Of a stretch of DNA of 64,000 bases, positions 19,619 to 28,304 are shown one piece after another. Location of the stretch: contig DKJZ01000109.1 in assembly GCA_002454975.1 (NCBI GenBank), positions 1 through 64,000 of the forward strand, written 5' to 3'. The DNA comes from Hylemonella sp. UBA6679 (GTDB taxonomy: Bacteria; Pseudomonadota; Gammaproteobacteria; Burkholderiales; Burkholderiaceae_C). The notes below the pieces were generated by a model, which was not told the origin of the DNA, ran no database searches, and was given only the letters and a program-made list of their open reading frames with translations. Both the position numbers and the translations under genes were made by a program. How positions within the stretch are numbered: the first letter of the stretch is position 1; each line of letters starts with the position of its first letter.

Positions 19619-20881
19619 TCAGTTGGCCATGATTTGGCGATCATTGAGAGGTTGCAGTGGTCGCGCGTTCATTTTGAAGGGGAAGGCGCTGACTTGCTCG
19701 CGTGAGATGTTCACCAAAGAGCGCAAGATATAGAACTTGACTTTTTCTGTGCAGGGTGGGGTGGTGAGCGAGCCATCGTAGTGGTAGAACTCCAGCTCAC
19801 GCGGCAGCAGGTTGGCAGGGTTGAAAGCCACACTCTCAGGTTGCACCTCAGGGCCTTCTTTTTGTGGCGCATGCTCCCACAAGGTTCTGATGCCTGGGTT
19901 TTCATTGCCAATCTGTAACAACACGCCCAACACAGCCAGTTCGCCTGCGTCGTTCTTGTGCACAAAGTGAATCACCATGGCTTGGCGCTTGCCATTCAAC
20001 GCCTCTTCGCTGGGCCGATGAAAGTGATATTGCAGCAACTCATAAGCGACCCCGTCGATGCGCAATTTACTCCCCGGATTCACATTGACCTGAATGGTGT
20101 GGCCGTTGTTGATGATGCGTAAGGGTCCCACCTTGTAATCAGGTGCAATGCTGAACCGCACTTTTTGAAACGGGCCCTTGATGTCCAGAGGCGATTGCTC
20201 TTTGCCACGGCCACATTTAGGAAATTCTTTGCCCCAGTTTTCTGGGCCCATCAGGCCTTCATAGTCCCAGTGGACCGCATGCTTATCGCCTTTTTTGTCG
20301 CCCTTCTTTTCACCATGCTCATCCTTCTTGCTACCAGGGCTGTCTTTGGGCAGTGCTTCTTGGCCGTCGGGTTTAACCGGTGCTGTTGGCATGGCACATT
20401 CAGACAGCGGTTTGACAGGTTTACCGGCTGCTGCCAACGCATATTGGGCAGCGCAAATCACCTTTTGCTGGCGCGACCAGTCGGTCATCTCAAGTGCTTT
20501 TTCAAAAGCGCTCACCGTGCTGGGATCTTGCCCTCCTTTGGTCAGAAGACGCACGCCAGCCAGGCCCAGCACGCGCTCTGCCGACAATTTTTTGTCCTTG
20601 GCGTAAGCGGCCTCCAGGTCTTCCAAGGTGACGCCGCTGCTCAGCGCAGCTTTGACCGCTTCCATCTGCTGGGCGGTGACCTGCAAGGGGGCTAGCTTTT
20701 CTTTGGTCTCAGTCAGTTCTTTCTCAGCAGCCTCTTGTTTTTTCTCGGTGGCGGAGACTTTGGCTGAGAGTTCAGAGATTTCCGCCTTGGCGCCAGCACC
20801 GGCCTTCCACTGCATGAACGCAAAGCCGCCAGCGCCCAGGGCAGCCAGCAGAAGAACAACAATGGCTATGGTTTTTTTCAT
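19619..20881 (-). CDS. Membrane-anchored alpha-class carbonic anhydrase with coiled-coil stalk
   Basis: The C-terminal half (about residues 200-415) is an alpha-carbonic anhydrase that hydrates CO2 in the periplasm or at the cell surface. It shows HWDYEGLMGPENW, EQSPLDI, the two zinc histidines in QYHFHRPSEE, the third in MVIHFVHKN, and YHYDGSLTTPPC. Before it lie an N-terminal membrane segment (residues 3-24), a lysine/glutamate-rich coiled coil (about 30-75), a helical region and a lysine-rich linker. The total of 420 residues is well above a plain alpha enzyme, so this is a fusion-like architecture. A FliA-like promoter is found upstream. The enzyme class is secure; the stalk's role is unknown. 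Confidence 0.85.
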   Translation of the reverse strand: MKKTIAIVVLLLAALGAGGFAFMQWKAGAGAKAEISELSAKVSATEKKQEAAEKELTETKEKLAPLQVTAQQMEAVKAALSSGVTLEDLEAAYAKDKKLSAERVLGLAGVRLLTKGGQDPSTVSAFEKALEMTDWSRQQKVICAAQYALAAAGKPVKPLSECAMPTAPVKPDGQEALPKDSPGSKKDEHGEKKGDKKGDKHAVHWDYEGLMGPENWGKEFPKCGRGKEQSPLDIKGPFQKVRFSIAPDYKVGPLRIINNGHTIQVNVNPGSKLRIDGVAYELLQYHFHRPSEEALNGKRQAMVIHFVHKNDAGELAVLGVLLQIGNENPGIRTLWEHAPQKEGPEVQPESVAFNPANLLPRELEFYHYDGSLTTPPCTEKVKFYILRSLVNISREQVSAFPFKMNARPLQPLNDRQIMAN

Positions 20882-20911
20882 GGTGAGTGACTTGTAATTA
20901 GCTCAGTAATA

Positions 20912-20938
20912 GGCTCGACACGAGTTCTGAAAACTTTA
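20912..20938 (-). promoter_or_regulatory. Possible FliA (sigma-28)-like promoter of the carbonic anhydrase gene
   Basis: On the minus strand, TAAAGTTT-N11-GTCGAGCC has a perfect classical -35 octamer and the same 11-base spacer as the other sites. Its -10 is less good than the others. The predicted transcript start is about 24 bases before the ATG at 20881. Confidence 0.42.
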
Positions 20939-21751
20939 TTGGAAGCTTGTACTTTTGAAAGAAAACCCTTGACCTTTTTTGGGGCCGCTGGTTTTGATGG
21001 CCAAAAAATAAAGCGTTTTAGGTGAGCTGGTTATGACTGCAATACCAGTCATCGTGAAAGTGAACACATCAGGATTGGCTTCAGAGAATTGGCATCCACC
21101 TAGCGCAGCTAATTGCAAACTCACGTTGAAAACGTTGATTTGAGACGATGGCGTGAAGGTGACGTTCGAAATTGCACATGAAGTGAAATTAAAGTCTGCC
21201 GCAGAACCTGAGTTGCCATTGATGCTAAAGACAATATCTTTATTGGGAATTACAGCAATGTTCCCATGGGAAATTTCACCAGTCCAAGTACCTTGTAAAT
21301 CAGCCAATTGTGATGTGGTGGTGAGCGCATTGAGTGAGGCGCTGACATTTTTCCCTGGATCAGCGCCTGACTGCAAAATATTGACGTTTGTTGAAATGCT
21401 GGTTGAGGTGGGTGCGCTCATGCTGCCTGAGCCGCTGTGTAGAGGTTTTGCGTTTGACGGAAAATAAACCAACTCGCCAGTTGCTGCTGACGGTGCAGAA
21501 GACCCCACGCCACTGAACTTGCCGCTGTAGAGGTCTGCGTTATTTGTTGGGTAGTGCAGCGAATACCAGTTGGTCGCAACGGTGTCCGGCAGAAGCACGG
21601 TCAGCCATTGCCCTCCATCCACAGTTCCGCTGTAAACCCCCGGGCTCACATTCAAAGGCGTGCTGCTTGAGCTGCCGCCCCCGCCACAACCAGCCAGTCC
21701 CAATGTCAGTGCCAGCAAGCAGCTGGTGATCAGTGTCTGTAAGCACGGCAT
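20936..21751 (-). CDS. Putative lipoprotein, unknown function
   Basis: The product of about 271 residues begins with a lipoprotein signal, MPCLQTLITSCLLALTLGL, followed by the lipobox LAGC and a glycine/serine-rich linker (GGGGSSSS). The rest is predicted soluble and beta-rich, ending GQGFSFKSTSFQ. The ATG at 21751 is chosen over an upstream in-frame start because it has AGGA eight bases before it and directly starts the signal peptide. I do not recognise the mature domain. It would be anchored in the outer or inner membrane facing the periplasm. Confidence 0.65.
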   Translation of the reverse strand: MPCLQTLITSCLLALTLGLAGCGGGGSSSSTPLNVSPGVYSGTVDGGQWLTVLLPDTVATNWYSLHYPTNNADLYSGKFSGVGSSAPSAATGELVYFPSNAKPLHSGSGSMSAPTSTSISTNVNILQSGADPGKNVSASLNALTTTSQLADLQGTWTGEISHGNIAVIPNKDIVFSINGNSGSAADFNFTSCAISNVTFTPSSQINVFNVSLQLAALGGCQFSEANPDVFTFTMTGIAVITSSPKTLYFLAIKTSGPKKGQGFSFKSTSFQ

Positions 21752-21786
21752 GTTGCTAATCCTGGTTTTTAATTTATATTGCGTGC

Positions 21787-22188
21787 ATGAAACGCACACG
21801 CCAAATCGCCATTCTGACCGCTCTTGCGGGGCTCACTGTCACGCATGCGCCGCTCGCTGTTGCCGACGTGAAAGCCATTGGCTCGAGTGACAACGCCGTT
21901 TACTACGTCGATACCGACACCCTCAAACGTACCGGAGACGTCCGCACGTTTTGGTCGATCATGGACTACAAAAAAACCCAAACCACCTCGCGTGGGGCAT
22001 CTTATTTGTCCACCCGTACCAACATGGAAATCAACTGCAAAGACCAGACGGTGCTGATGCGGCAGTTCAGCATGCACAGCGGCGCGATGGCTAAAGGCGA
22101 TGTGCTCGACACGCAAGGTATTTTGCGTGACGCGCAAGCCATACCACCCGGTACCCCGTTGTTCAACATCATGCGGGCGGTTTGCTAA
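21787..22188 (+). CDS. Surface-adhesin protein E-like secreted protein
   Basis: The 133-residue protein has a Sec signal peptide (cleavage near AVA, residue 26). Its mature part contains YYVDTDTLKRTGDVRTFWSIMDY, then SYLSTRTNMEINCKDQTVLMRQFSMHSG. This pattern matches small periplasmic or surface proteins annotated as surface-adhesin protein E-like. Two cysteines, one in EINCKD and the last residue, could form a disulfide. It faces fliJ tail to tail with two bases between. The role in this organism is unknown. Confidence 0.6.
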   Translation: MKRTRQIAILTALAGLTVTHAPLAVADVKAIGSSDNAVYYVDTDTLKRTGDVRTFWSIMDYKKTQTTSRGASYLSTRTNMEINCKDQTVLMRQFSMHSGAMAKGDVLDTQGILRDAQAIPPGTPLFNIMRAVC

Positions 22189-22190
22189 TT

Positions 22191-22649
22191 TCATGACAAG
22201 CGGCGCTGGTTGAACTGCATCACGCCCAGCTCGTCCATCCGTCTCTGCTCTTGCAGGTTGTTTTGTCGTCGCATGTCGCGTTCATTTTGTTCAGCCAGTG
22301 ACTGCATTTTGATGCGCTCTTTTTCAACCACCAACAGCCGCTCGCGGTAGCCATCCAACAAGTTGCTGGTATGCAAGATGTCTTTCGAGACGCGCTCAAG
22401 CAACGTGAGCAGCTGCGCCATGAACTGGCGCTGGCTCATCGCCTCACGCATACCTTGTGAGCTGCTGCCTGGTCGGTTGAGCTGCTCGCAATATTCCTGG
22501 TACATCTGCTGGACCCGGTCGCGGCTGGCTTGCAGCTTGGCCAAGCGGTGTCGGGTTTGTGTCATTTCTTGATGGATCAAGTCCAGTTCGTCTTGCGCCT
22601 TGTGCGCCAGCAAGTTCCAGCAAGGGCGTGCGACCACTGGTGTGTTCAT
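22191..22649 (-). CDS. fliJ: Flagellar export chaperone FliJ
   Basis: FliJ is the coiled-coil stalk of the flagellar export ATPase ring that links FliI to FlhA. The 152-residue protein is almost all helix with heptad-rich, charged segments (QDELDLIHQEMTQTRHRLAKL), as expected. The stop codon of fliI overlaps its start by 4 bases, which gives coupled translation. It is the last gene of the flrC-fliEFGHIJ block. Identification rests on length, coiled-coil character and position, since FliJ sequences vary strongly. Confidence 0.9.
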   Translation of the reverse strand: MNTPVVARPCWNLLAHKAQDELDLIHQEMTQTRHRLAKLQASRDRVQQMYQEYCEQLNRPGSSSQGMREAMSQRQFMAQLLTLLERVSKDILHTSNLLDGYRERLLVVEKERIKMQSLAEQNERDMRRQNNLQEQRRMDELGVMQFNQRRLS

Positions 22650-23968
22650 GACAGCATCTCTCGCAAATGTGCACGGGTACTTTGCTCGTCTTCACATGCA
22701 TGCATGTCTTGACGTAAAAACACCTCAAGGCTCTCTCGCAGGCGTATGGCCTCGTCAAGTTGTGGGTTGCTGCCGGCTTCGTAGGCACCCACCTGAATCA
22801 AGTCTTGGTTTTGTTGGTAGAGCGACCACAAGCGCCGGCATTTATTGGCCAGCTTCAGGTCTTCGGGGGGCAGCAGGTTTTGCATAACCCGTGAGATCGA
22901 GCCGTTCAAATCGATGGCAGGGTAATGGGCGGCATCGGCGAGTTTGCGCGAGAGCATCACTTGGCCGTCTAGCGATGCACGGGCAATGTCCACAATTGGA
23001 TCGTTGGCGTCGTCGCCTTCTGCCAGCACAGTGTAAATCGCGGTGATGGAGCCGTGGCCATGCCGTCCAACCCCTGCTCGCTCAATCAAGCTGGGCAACA
23101 GCGCAAACACCGATGGCGGATAGCCTTTGGCGGTGGGCGGTTCGCCAATCGCCAAGCCAATTTCTCGTTGGGCATGGGCCACACGCGTGAGGCTGTCCAC
23201 CAGCATCAGCACATTCAAGCCTTGATCGCGGAAATACTCAGCCACCAAGTGCGTCATGTGGGCCGACTTCAAACGCAGCACGGGCGATACATTGGCCGGT
23301 GCGGCAATCACCACCGACTTGGCCAGGCCCTCAGGGCCTAAAGATTCTTGAATGAAGGCTTGCACCTCGCGGCCGCGTTCGCCAATCAGGCCAATCACCA
23401 CCACATCGGCCTTGGTAAAGCGGGCCATCATGCCCAGCAACACACTTTTTCCCACGCCAGAGCCAGCGACCAAGCCAACGCGTTGGCCACGACCCAGGGT
23501 CATCATGCCGTTGATGGCTTTCACGCCCACGTCCAGCACCCGGTCTATCGGACCGCGCTCCATGGGGTTCAAAGGCAAACCCAGCAAACTCAGACGTGTG
23601 TCGCACTGGGGCTTGGGCAAACCGTCCAGCGGCTCGCCACGGCCATCCAACACGCGGCCCAAAAGTTCAGGGCCTAGGCACACACTGCCCATGTCTTTGA
23701 TCACCCGAACGGTGGCGCCAGGGGCCACACCTACCGGGTCGGTCAGGGGCATGAGGTACAGGGTTTTGTCATTGAAGCCCACCACCTCGGCTTCGATGGT
23801 CTGGCCGTCTTGGGTGCTGATGTCGCAGCATGACCCAATCGGTGCCATGATGCCGCGCGCCTCTAAACGCAAACCCACCAGCCGCACCAAGGTGCCACAG
23901 CGCTCGGGCCGGGGGGCGTTGAGTTGTGGCAACTGCCGCGCCACCTCCATGGCAAAGTCAGTCTGCAT
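22646..23968 (-). CDS. fliI: Flagellar export ATPase FliI
   Basis: FliI is the F1-beta-like ATPase that powers unfolding and delivery of export substrates to the flagellar gate. Walker A is GLVAGSGVGKS, Walker B is LNVLMLVDSLTRVAHAQREIG, and the family block GEPPTAKGYPPSVFALLPSLIERAG is present. The start is placed at ATG 23968. A GTG three codons upstream (23977) is an alternative. It overlaps fliH at its start and fliJ at its end. Confidence 0.96.
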   Translation of the reverse strand: MQTDFAMEVARQLPQLNAPRPERCGTLVRLVGLRLEARGIMAPIGSCCDISTQDGQTIEAEVVGFNDKTLYLMPLTDPVGVAPGATVRVIKDMGSVCLGPELLGRVLDGRGEPLDGLPKPQCDTRLSLLGLPLNPMERGPIDRVLDVGVKAINGMMTLGRGQRVGLVAGSGVGKSVLLGMMARFTKADVVVIGLIGERGREVQAFIQESLGPEGLAKSVVIAAPANVSPVLRLKSAHMTHLVAEYFRDQGLNVLMLVDSLTRVAHAQREIGLAIGEPPTAKGYPPSVFALLPSLIERAGVGRHGHGSITAIYTVLAEGDDANDPIVDIARASLDGQVMLSRKLADAAHYPAIDLNGSISRVMQNLLPPEDLKLANKCRRLWSLYQQNQDLIQVGAYEAGSNPQLDEAIRLRESLEVFLRQDMHACEDEQSTRAHLREMLS

Positions 23969-25001
23969 GGTCCTCACCCGTCGACTCAGGTGGTGGCTCT
24001 GATCGATCCGAGGCTTCCAAGTCTTCTGCGCTGGCCATGGGTTCTTCTATGGAACCTGTAGCAGTAATGCCTTCTGTATCAAGGGTTCCAGGCCTAATTC
24101 CAGGTATGCCAACAGCGACAAATGTCGGTTTGGGCATGGCGTCTTGCACCGCTGCCGCTTGGCTACGCGCTTGCAAACGTTGCGGTTCAAACAGACTTTG
24201 GGCTTGCCAGCGTTGGGGCTCAAGCAGTAGCGTGGTAGCCATGGCCGACAAACGATGTTCGACCAAGTCGCTCACCACGGCATCATCGGCCGTGACCCTG
24301 ACGCTGCCAGGCAGCAGGTCGACATGGGCTTGCAGGCGCCAAGAACTTGGCATCTCTTGCCCAAGTCGACTTTGCAACAAGGCCAAATCATCGGGGTTGA
24401 GGTCTACCACCACTTGGCTCGAAGCTGGCACATCCAGTGTTTCAAGGCAACGTTCAATCAAGCGCTGAGTGCCCGTAGGGTCAATGGTGAGTTCGGTGAG
24501 CACCAGTTGCTCTGCCAAGTGCACAGCCAAACGTTTCAGTGGCTCGTAGCGCAGGGCAGGGTGTTCGTGCAGCCCTTCAATGCTGGCCTGAATTTTTTCA
24601 AGCAAGGTGTGTGTGTGCTGGGCCAGTTGTGCCTCTGAGTCCGCTTGACGAAGCGCCTGGTCTTCAGCTTGTTGCGCCAGTTGCAACTCACGCCCTTCGG
24701 CCAAGCCGCGCTCATAGGCCAGTTGTCGGATCGCTTCGATTTCATCGTCATGCAAGCCTGCATGGACGGGTGCGCTGCCACTGTTCTCGTCTGACCTGTC
24801 ATGTCCTGGGTGGAGGTTGTCCTGTGCTGCAGCGATGGGAGCAAGCGCGCTGAGACTTTTGTAAGTTGAGCGCGTGAAGTGAGAAGTTTGCCCTGTACCG
24901 TCTTGCACCCGAACAAAGCCTTTGTTTTCCAACACTTTGAGAGACGGCAGAGGCTGCCAGATGGCCGTCTCTTTGGGGCCGTGTTGATGGGCTGGCGCCA
25001 T
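23958..25001 (-). CDS. fliH: Flagellar export regulator FliH
   Basis: FliH binds FliI and holds it at the C ring. The C-terminal third carries the FliH/YscL signature (LAEQLVLTELTIDPTGTQRLIERCLETL, then VVVDLNPDDLALLQSRL). The N-terminal half is glutamine- and alanine-rich. At about 347 residues it is longer than E. coli FliH, with an acidic, proline-containing tail. The ATG at 25001 is used; a GTG at 25028 that overlaps fliG is a possible start. The gene lies between fliG and fliI, the standard order. Confidence 0.9.
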   Translation of the reverse strand: MAPAHQHGPKETAIWQPLPSLKVLENKGFVRVQDGTGQTSHFTRSTYKSLSALAPIAAAQDNLHPGHDRSDENSGSAPVHAGLHDDEIEAIRQLAYERGLAEGRELQLAQQAEDQALRQADSEAQLAQHTHTLLEKIQASIEGLHEHPALRYEPLKRLAVHLAEQLVLTELTIDPTGTQRLIERCLETLDVPASSQVVVDLNPDDLALLQSRLGQEMPSSWRLQAHVDLLPGSVRVTADDAVVSDLVEHRLSAMATTLLLEPQRWQAQSLFEPQRLQARSQAAAVQDAMPKPTFVAVGIPGIRPGTLDTEGITATGSIEEPMASAEDLEASDRSEPPPESTGEDHAD

Positions 25002-25008
25002 CAGAGTC

Positions 25009-26061
25009 TTAGACAAAGTCTGCTCCACCGCCTAAGACCAGCTCGCCGGAATCCGATAACTTGCGAGCAATACGCATGACCTTTTTCTGCGCTTCTTCCA
25101 CATCGGCAAGACGCATGAGGCCCTTGGCTTCCATGTCGTCGCGAAACATACCGCGCGCGCGTTCGGACATGTTGTCAAAGAAGCGATTCTTCGCCTCTTC
25201 GCTGGCGCCTTTCATGGCGATCATCAACAGATCAGGTTCCACATTGCGCATGAGTACCTGGATGCCCTTGTTGTCCACGCTCACCAAATTCTCAAAGGTG
25301 AACATGTTGTCCTGAATGCGTTGCATCAGGTCGGCATCGATTTTTTCCAGGCCCGTCATGATCGAGGCTTCGAGCTCAGTCTTGGTGGCGTTCAAGATTT
25401 GCGCAGCTGCTTTGATGCCACCAAAACTGGAAGACTGTGCGTTGGAGTTGTTGGAGAACTGTTTCTTCATGATGGCTTCAAGCTCATCCATGGCCGAAGG
25501 CTGCACAGTTTCAAGCGAGGCCACCCGTTGAATCACCTCAGGTCGCACCATCGCAGGCAAGAAGTTCAGCACATCAGCTGCCACTTGGTACTCCAGCACT
25601 GACAAAATGATGGCGATCACCTGCGGGTGCTCGGTTTTGATCATGTCGGCAATCGCACGTGCATCCATCCACTGCAAAATCTCCAAGCCTTTGGTGCCTG
25701 AGCCCGGCATGATGCGACCCAACACCGAGGCGGCTTTGTCCTCACCCAGAGCACGGCGAAAAACCTTCTCCACGTACTCGGAGTTGCCCAATCCCAAGCT
25801 GGATTGCTTCTTGATGGTGGCCACAAAGTCGTCCAAGATCACGTTCACCGCTTCTTGCGAGACATCCGACACAGACACCATGGCGCCGCCGAGTGACTGC
25901 ACCTCTTTGGGATCCAGGTACTTGATGATTTCACTGGCCTGTTGCTCACCCAGTAAAAGCATGAGCACTGCCGCGCGTTGCGAGCCGGTCATGTATTCGA
26001 GCTCGACACGCAGGGCGTCGGTCATTGCGGGTTCCAGGTCCAACACTTCTTTGTCTGCCAT
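25009..26061 (-). CDS. fliG: Flagellar motor switch protein FliG
   Basis: FliG is the C-ring protein that sits on FliF and touches the stator, turning ion flow into torque. The 350-residue protein has the N-terminal FliF-binding domain, the EHPQ motif in IKTEHPQVIAIILS, and the C-terminal torque helix (FDNMSERARGMFRDDMEAKG) with its charged residues. It starts 10 bases after fliF. Assignment is secure. Confidence 0.96.
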   Translation of the reverse strand: MADKEVLDLEPAMTDALRVELEYMTGSQRAAVLMLLLGEQQASEIIKYLDPKEVQSLGGAMVSVSDVSQEAVNVILDDFVATIKKQSSLGLGNSEYVEKVFRRALGEDKAASVLGRIMPGSGTKGLEILQWMDARAIADMIKTEHPQVIAIILSVLEYQVAADVLNFLPAMVRPEVIQRVASLETVQPSAMDELEAIMKKQFSNNSNAQSSSFGGIKAAAQILNATKTELEASIMTGLEKIDADLMQRIQDNMFTFENLVSVDNKGIQVLMRNVEPDLLMIAMKGASEEAKNRFFDNMSERARGMFRDDMEAKGLMRLADVEEAQKKVMRIARKLSDSGELVLGGGADFV

Positions 26062-26071
26062 GGTCTATCCT

Positions 26072-27916
26072 TCAAAGCGATGACTTGATCATGCCCTTGA
26101 GCACGCTTGCCACTCGGTTGGTGTCCTCTGCCACGATCATCCGCACCAGTGCCACCTTGTCGTCGTAGGTGTTGGCGGTGTCCAGCATTTCCAGGGAAAT
26201 ACTTGATTTCTTGGGCTTGAGCTTGGCCTTGATTTGCTCCAAGGTTTCACCTTCGCCCAACTGGATTGAGTTCATGTCTTCAGCGGTCAGCTCGCCATCA
26301 GGCAAGACCACCGGCAGCTTGGCGATGCGCTCAGCTTCGAGTTCATCAGGTGTTTTCATCAAGCCCATCATGCGCATGACCACGGGGCGCACCACCATGA
26401 ACAAGAAGGCCAGGAACATCACCCCCACAATGCCGCTCTTGATGCTGCTCACCACGGATTCTTCTTTGTACCAGGGTTGGCTCAGGTCGTACACCTTCTC
26501 GGGTTCAAACTTGGCTTGCACCACGGTCACCAGGTCGCCGCGGTCCTCTTTGAAGCCCACCACGCCACGAATCAGGCTTTGCATGCGCGTCAGTTCTTCA
26601 TCGGTGTAGGGGTTCGGTTTATCAGGTCCCACTTCACCCTTGGCGTTTTTCTCGCCTGGCATCGGGGGGCGCTCATTCACCACCACGGCCACGCTCACGC
26701 GCTCAATGGTGCCAGTGGCTGATTTCACGTGCTTGACCGAGCGGTCCAGCTCATAGTTTCTGGTGGCGCGTTGTGTGGCCGAGTTGATGCTTTCCTTAGG
26801 GCCTGTGGTGCCCGCAGGACCGGTGGTAGGCGCAGCAGAGGGCGCAGCCGGTGGTGTGTTGGACAACGTGCCAGGCACGCCTTCCGACGGTACTTTGCTC
26901 GAGTTCTTGTCTTCACTCACCGCTTCAGAACGGGTTTTCGGTCCCTTTTCACGGGTGTCGAAGTCCTCGGTGGTCATCTCGGTTTGTGTGAAATCGAGAG
27001 ACAGGTTGACCTGTGAGGTGATGTTGGCTGAACCCACGAACGGGCTCAATATTTCCGTGATGCGTTGCCGGTACAGCTCTTCGAGCTTTTGCTTGTGCTG
27101 CGCTTGGGCAGCGTTCAAGCCCATCGAGGCTTCGCCCAAGCCGTTGGTGTAGAGCTTGCCTTGGTTATCAAGCACTGCAACATTTTCAGTGGCCATCAAG
27201 GGCACACTGGAGGCCACCAAATTTACCAAGGCTTGCACTTGCGAAGCTGTGATGCTGCGGCCCGGGTAGGGCGTGACCACCACCGATGCTTTGGGAGGCG
27301 TGCGGTCGCGCATGAACACCGACTGCTTGGGCATGGCCAAGTGCACACGTGCTGATTGAATGGTGTCGATGGCCGTGATGCTTCGTGCCAACTCTTGTTC
27401 CATGGCCGTGGTGTAACGCACCTGTTCCATGAATTGGCTGGTGGTCATGGCCGACTGGTCTTTGAGCGAATCCATGCCCGTGCTTCCCGCCTTGGGTAAG
27501 CCTTTGGACGCCAGAAAAATACGTGCCTCATGGTAGCGGTTGGCTGGCACCGTTATTTGGCCCGTTGACGTGTCGAGTTGCGGTTTGAACTCGGCTTGGC
27601 GTAAAGCTTCGAGGGCAGCTTGCTGGTCTGACTCACTCATGCTGGTTGCCAGCGGGCGGTAGGCCGGTTGGTTCACCCACACATAAGCCAGCACAAACAT
27701 GGCCATGGCCAACGCAATCAGTGCTAATGGCACATATTTTTTGACATCGGGTTGGTTGAAAAAGCTTTTGATGGGCGAGAGCGGACTGGCGACGGCCAGC
27801 GCACCTCCCGAGCTGGTGGTTGTGACCGCACTGCTGCCAGTGGCCATCAAGGCTGTGTTTTTTGAAGCGTCAGCGGTGGCTAAACCGGGCTGAAATGGCG
27901 CTGTGGTGGTTGCCAT
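26072..27916 (-). CDS. fliF: Flagellar MS-ring protein FliF
   Basis: FliF forms the MS ring in the inner membrane, the base on which the rod, C ring and export gate are built. The 614-residue protein has two membrane segments, near residues 55-77 (KYVPLALIALAMAMFVLAYVW) and about 485-508 (GVMFLAFLFMVVRPVVMRM). Between them lie the ring-building domains (EGELARSI-type motif at AMEQELARSITAI). A serine/proline-rich loop occurs near residues 350-380. The cytoplasmic tail binds FliG, whose gene follows. Confidence 0.95.
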   Translation of the reverse strand: MATTTAPFQPGLATADASKNTALMATGSSAVTTTSSGGALAVASPLSPIKSFFNQPDVKKYVPLALIALAMAMFVLAYVWVNQPAYRPLATSMSESDQQAALEALRQAEFKPQLDTSTGQITVPANRYHEARIFLASKGLPKAGSTGMDSLKDQSAMTTSQFMEQVRYTTAMEQELARSITAIDTIQSARVHLAMPKQSVFMRDRTPPKASVVVTPYPGRSITASQVQALVNLVASSVPLMATENVAVLDNQGKLYTNGLGEASMGLNAAQAQHKQKLEELYRQRITEILSPFVGSANITSQVNLSLDFTQTEMTTEDFDTREKGPKTRSEAVSEDKNSSKVPSEGVPGTLSNTPPAAPSAAPTTGPAGTTGPKESINSATQRATRNYELDRSVKHVKSATGTIERVSVAVVVNERPPMPGEKNAKGEVGPDKPNPYTDEELTRMQSLIRGVVGFKEDRGDLVTVVQAKFEPEKVYDLSQPWYKEESVVSSIKSGIVGVMFLAFLFMVVRPVVMRMMGLMKTPDELEAERIAKLPVVLPDGELTAEDMNSIQLGEGETLEQIKAKLKPKKSSISLEMLDTANTYDDKVALVRMIVAEDTNRVASVLKGMIKSSL

Positions 27917-27945
27917 AGGATGGGTCTTTCTTGTTGTTGGTCAGC

Positions 27946-28290
27946 TCACACCGGCATATTCAAAATATCTTCGTAGGCCTTGAGCACCTTGTTGCGCACC
28001 TGCAAGGTGGCTTCAAAGGCAATCGAGGATTTCTGCATGTTGAGCACCACATCGGTCAGCGGTACGCCCTCACCACGCTCGTAGGCGTTGATGGTTTGCG
28101 CAGATTTGTTTTGCAACTCATTGACACTCTTTAAGCTACTTTTGATGGCATCACTGAAACTGTTGGTACTCTGAACTTGTCCGTCCAGGCTCGCACCCAT
28201 GTCCCCCATGCCTTGGCTGGCCGTCGCTTGGTAGGCGCGGATGGTTTGCAACATGGACTGGATGTTGATTTGCGAATTGATGCGTTCCAT
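27946..28290 (-). CDS. fliE: Flagellar hook-basal body protein FliE
   Basis: FliE is the small adaptor joining the MS ring and export gate to the proximal rod. The 114-residue protein has the family's C-terminal helix (LNMQKSSIAFEATLQVRNKVLKAYEDILNMPV). It sits 14 bases downstream of the flrC-like regulator gene and 29 bases before fliF. No separate promoter with correct sigma-54 spacing was found directly before it, so it is probably read from the promoter at 29893-29908. Confidence 0.94.
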   Translation of the reverse strand: MERINSQINIQSMLQTIRAYQATASQGMGDMGASLDGQVQSTNSFSDAIKSSLKSVNELQNKSAQTINAYERGEGVPLTDVVLNMQKSSIAFEATLQVRNKVLKAYEDILNMPV

Positions 28291-28304
28291 GGAGGGTCTC
28301 CTGA

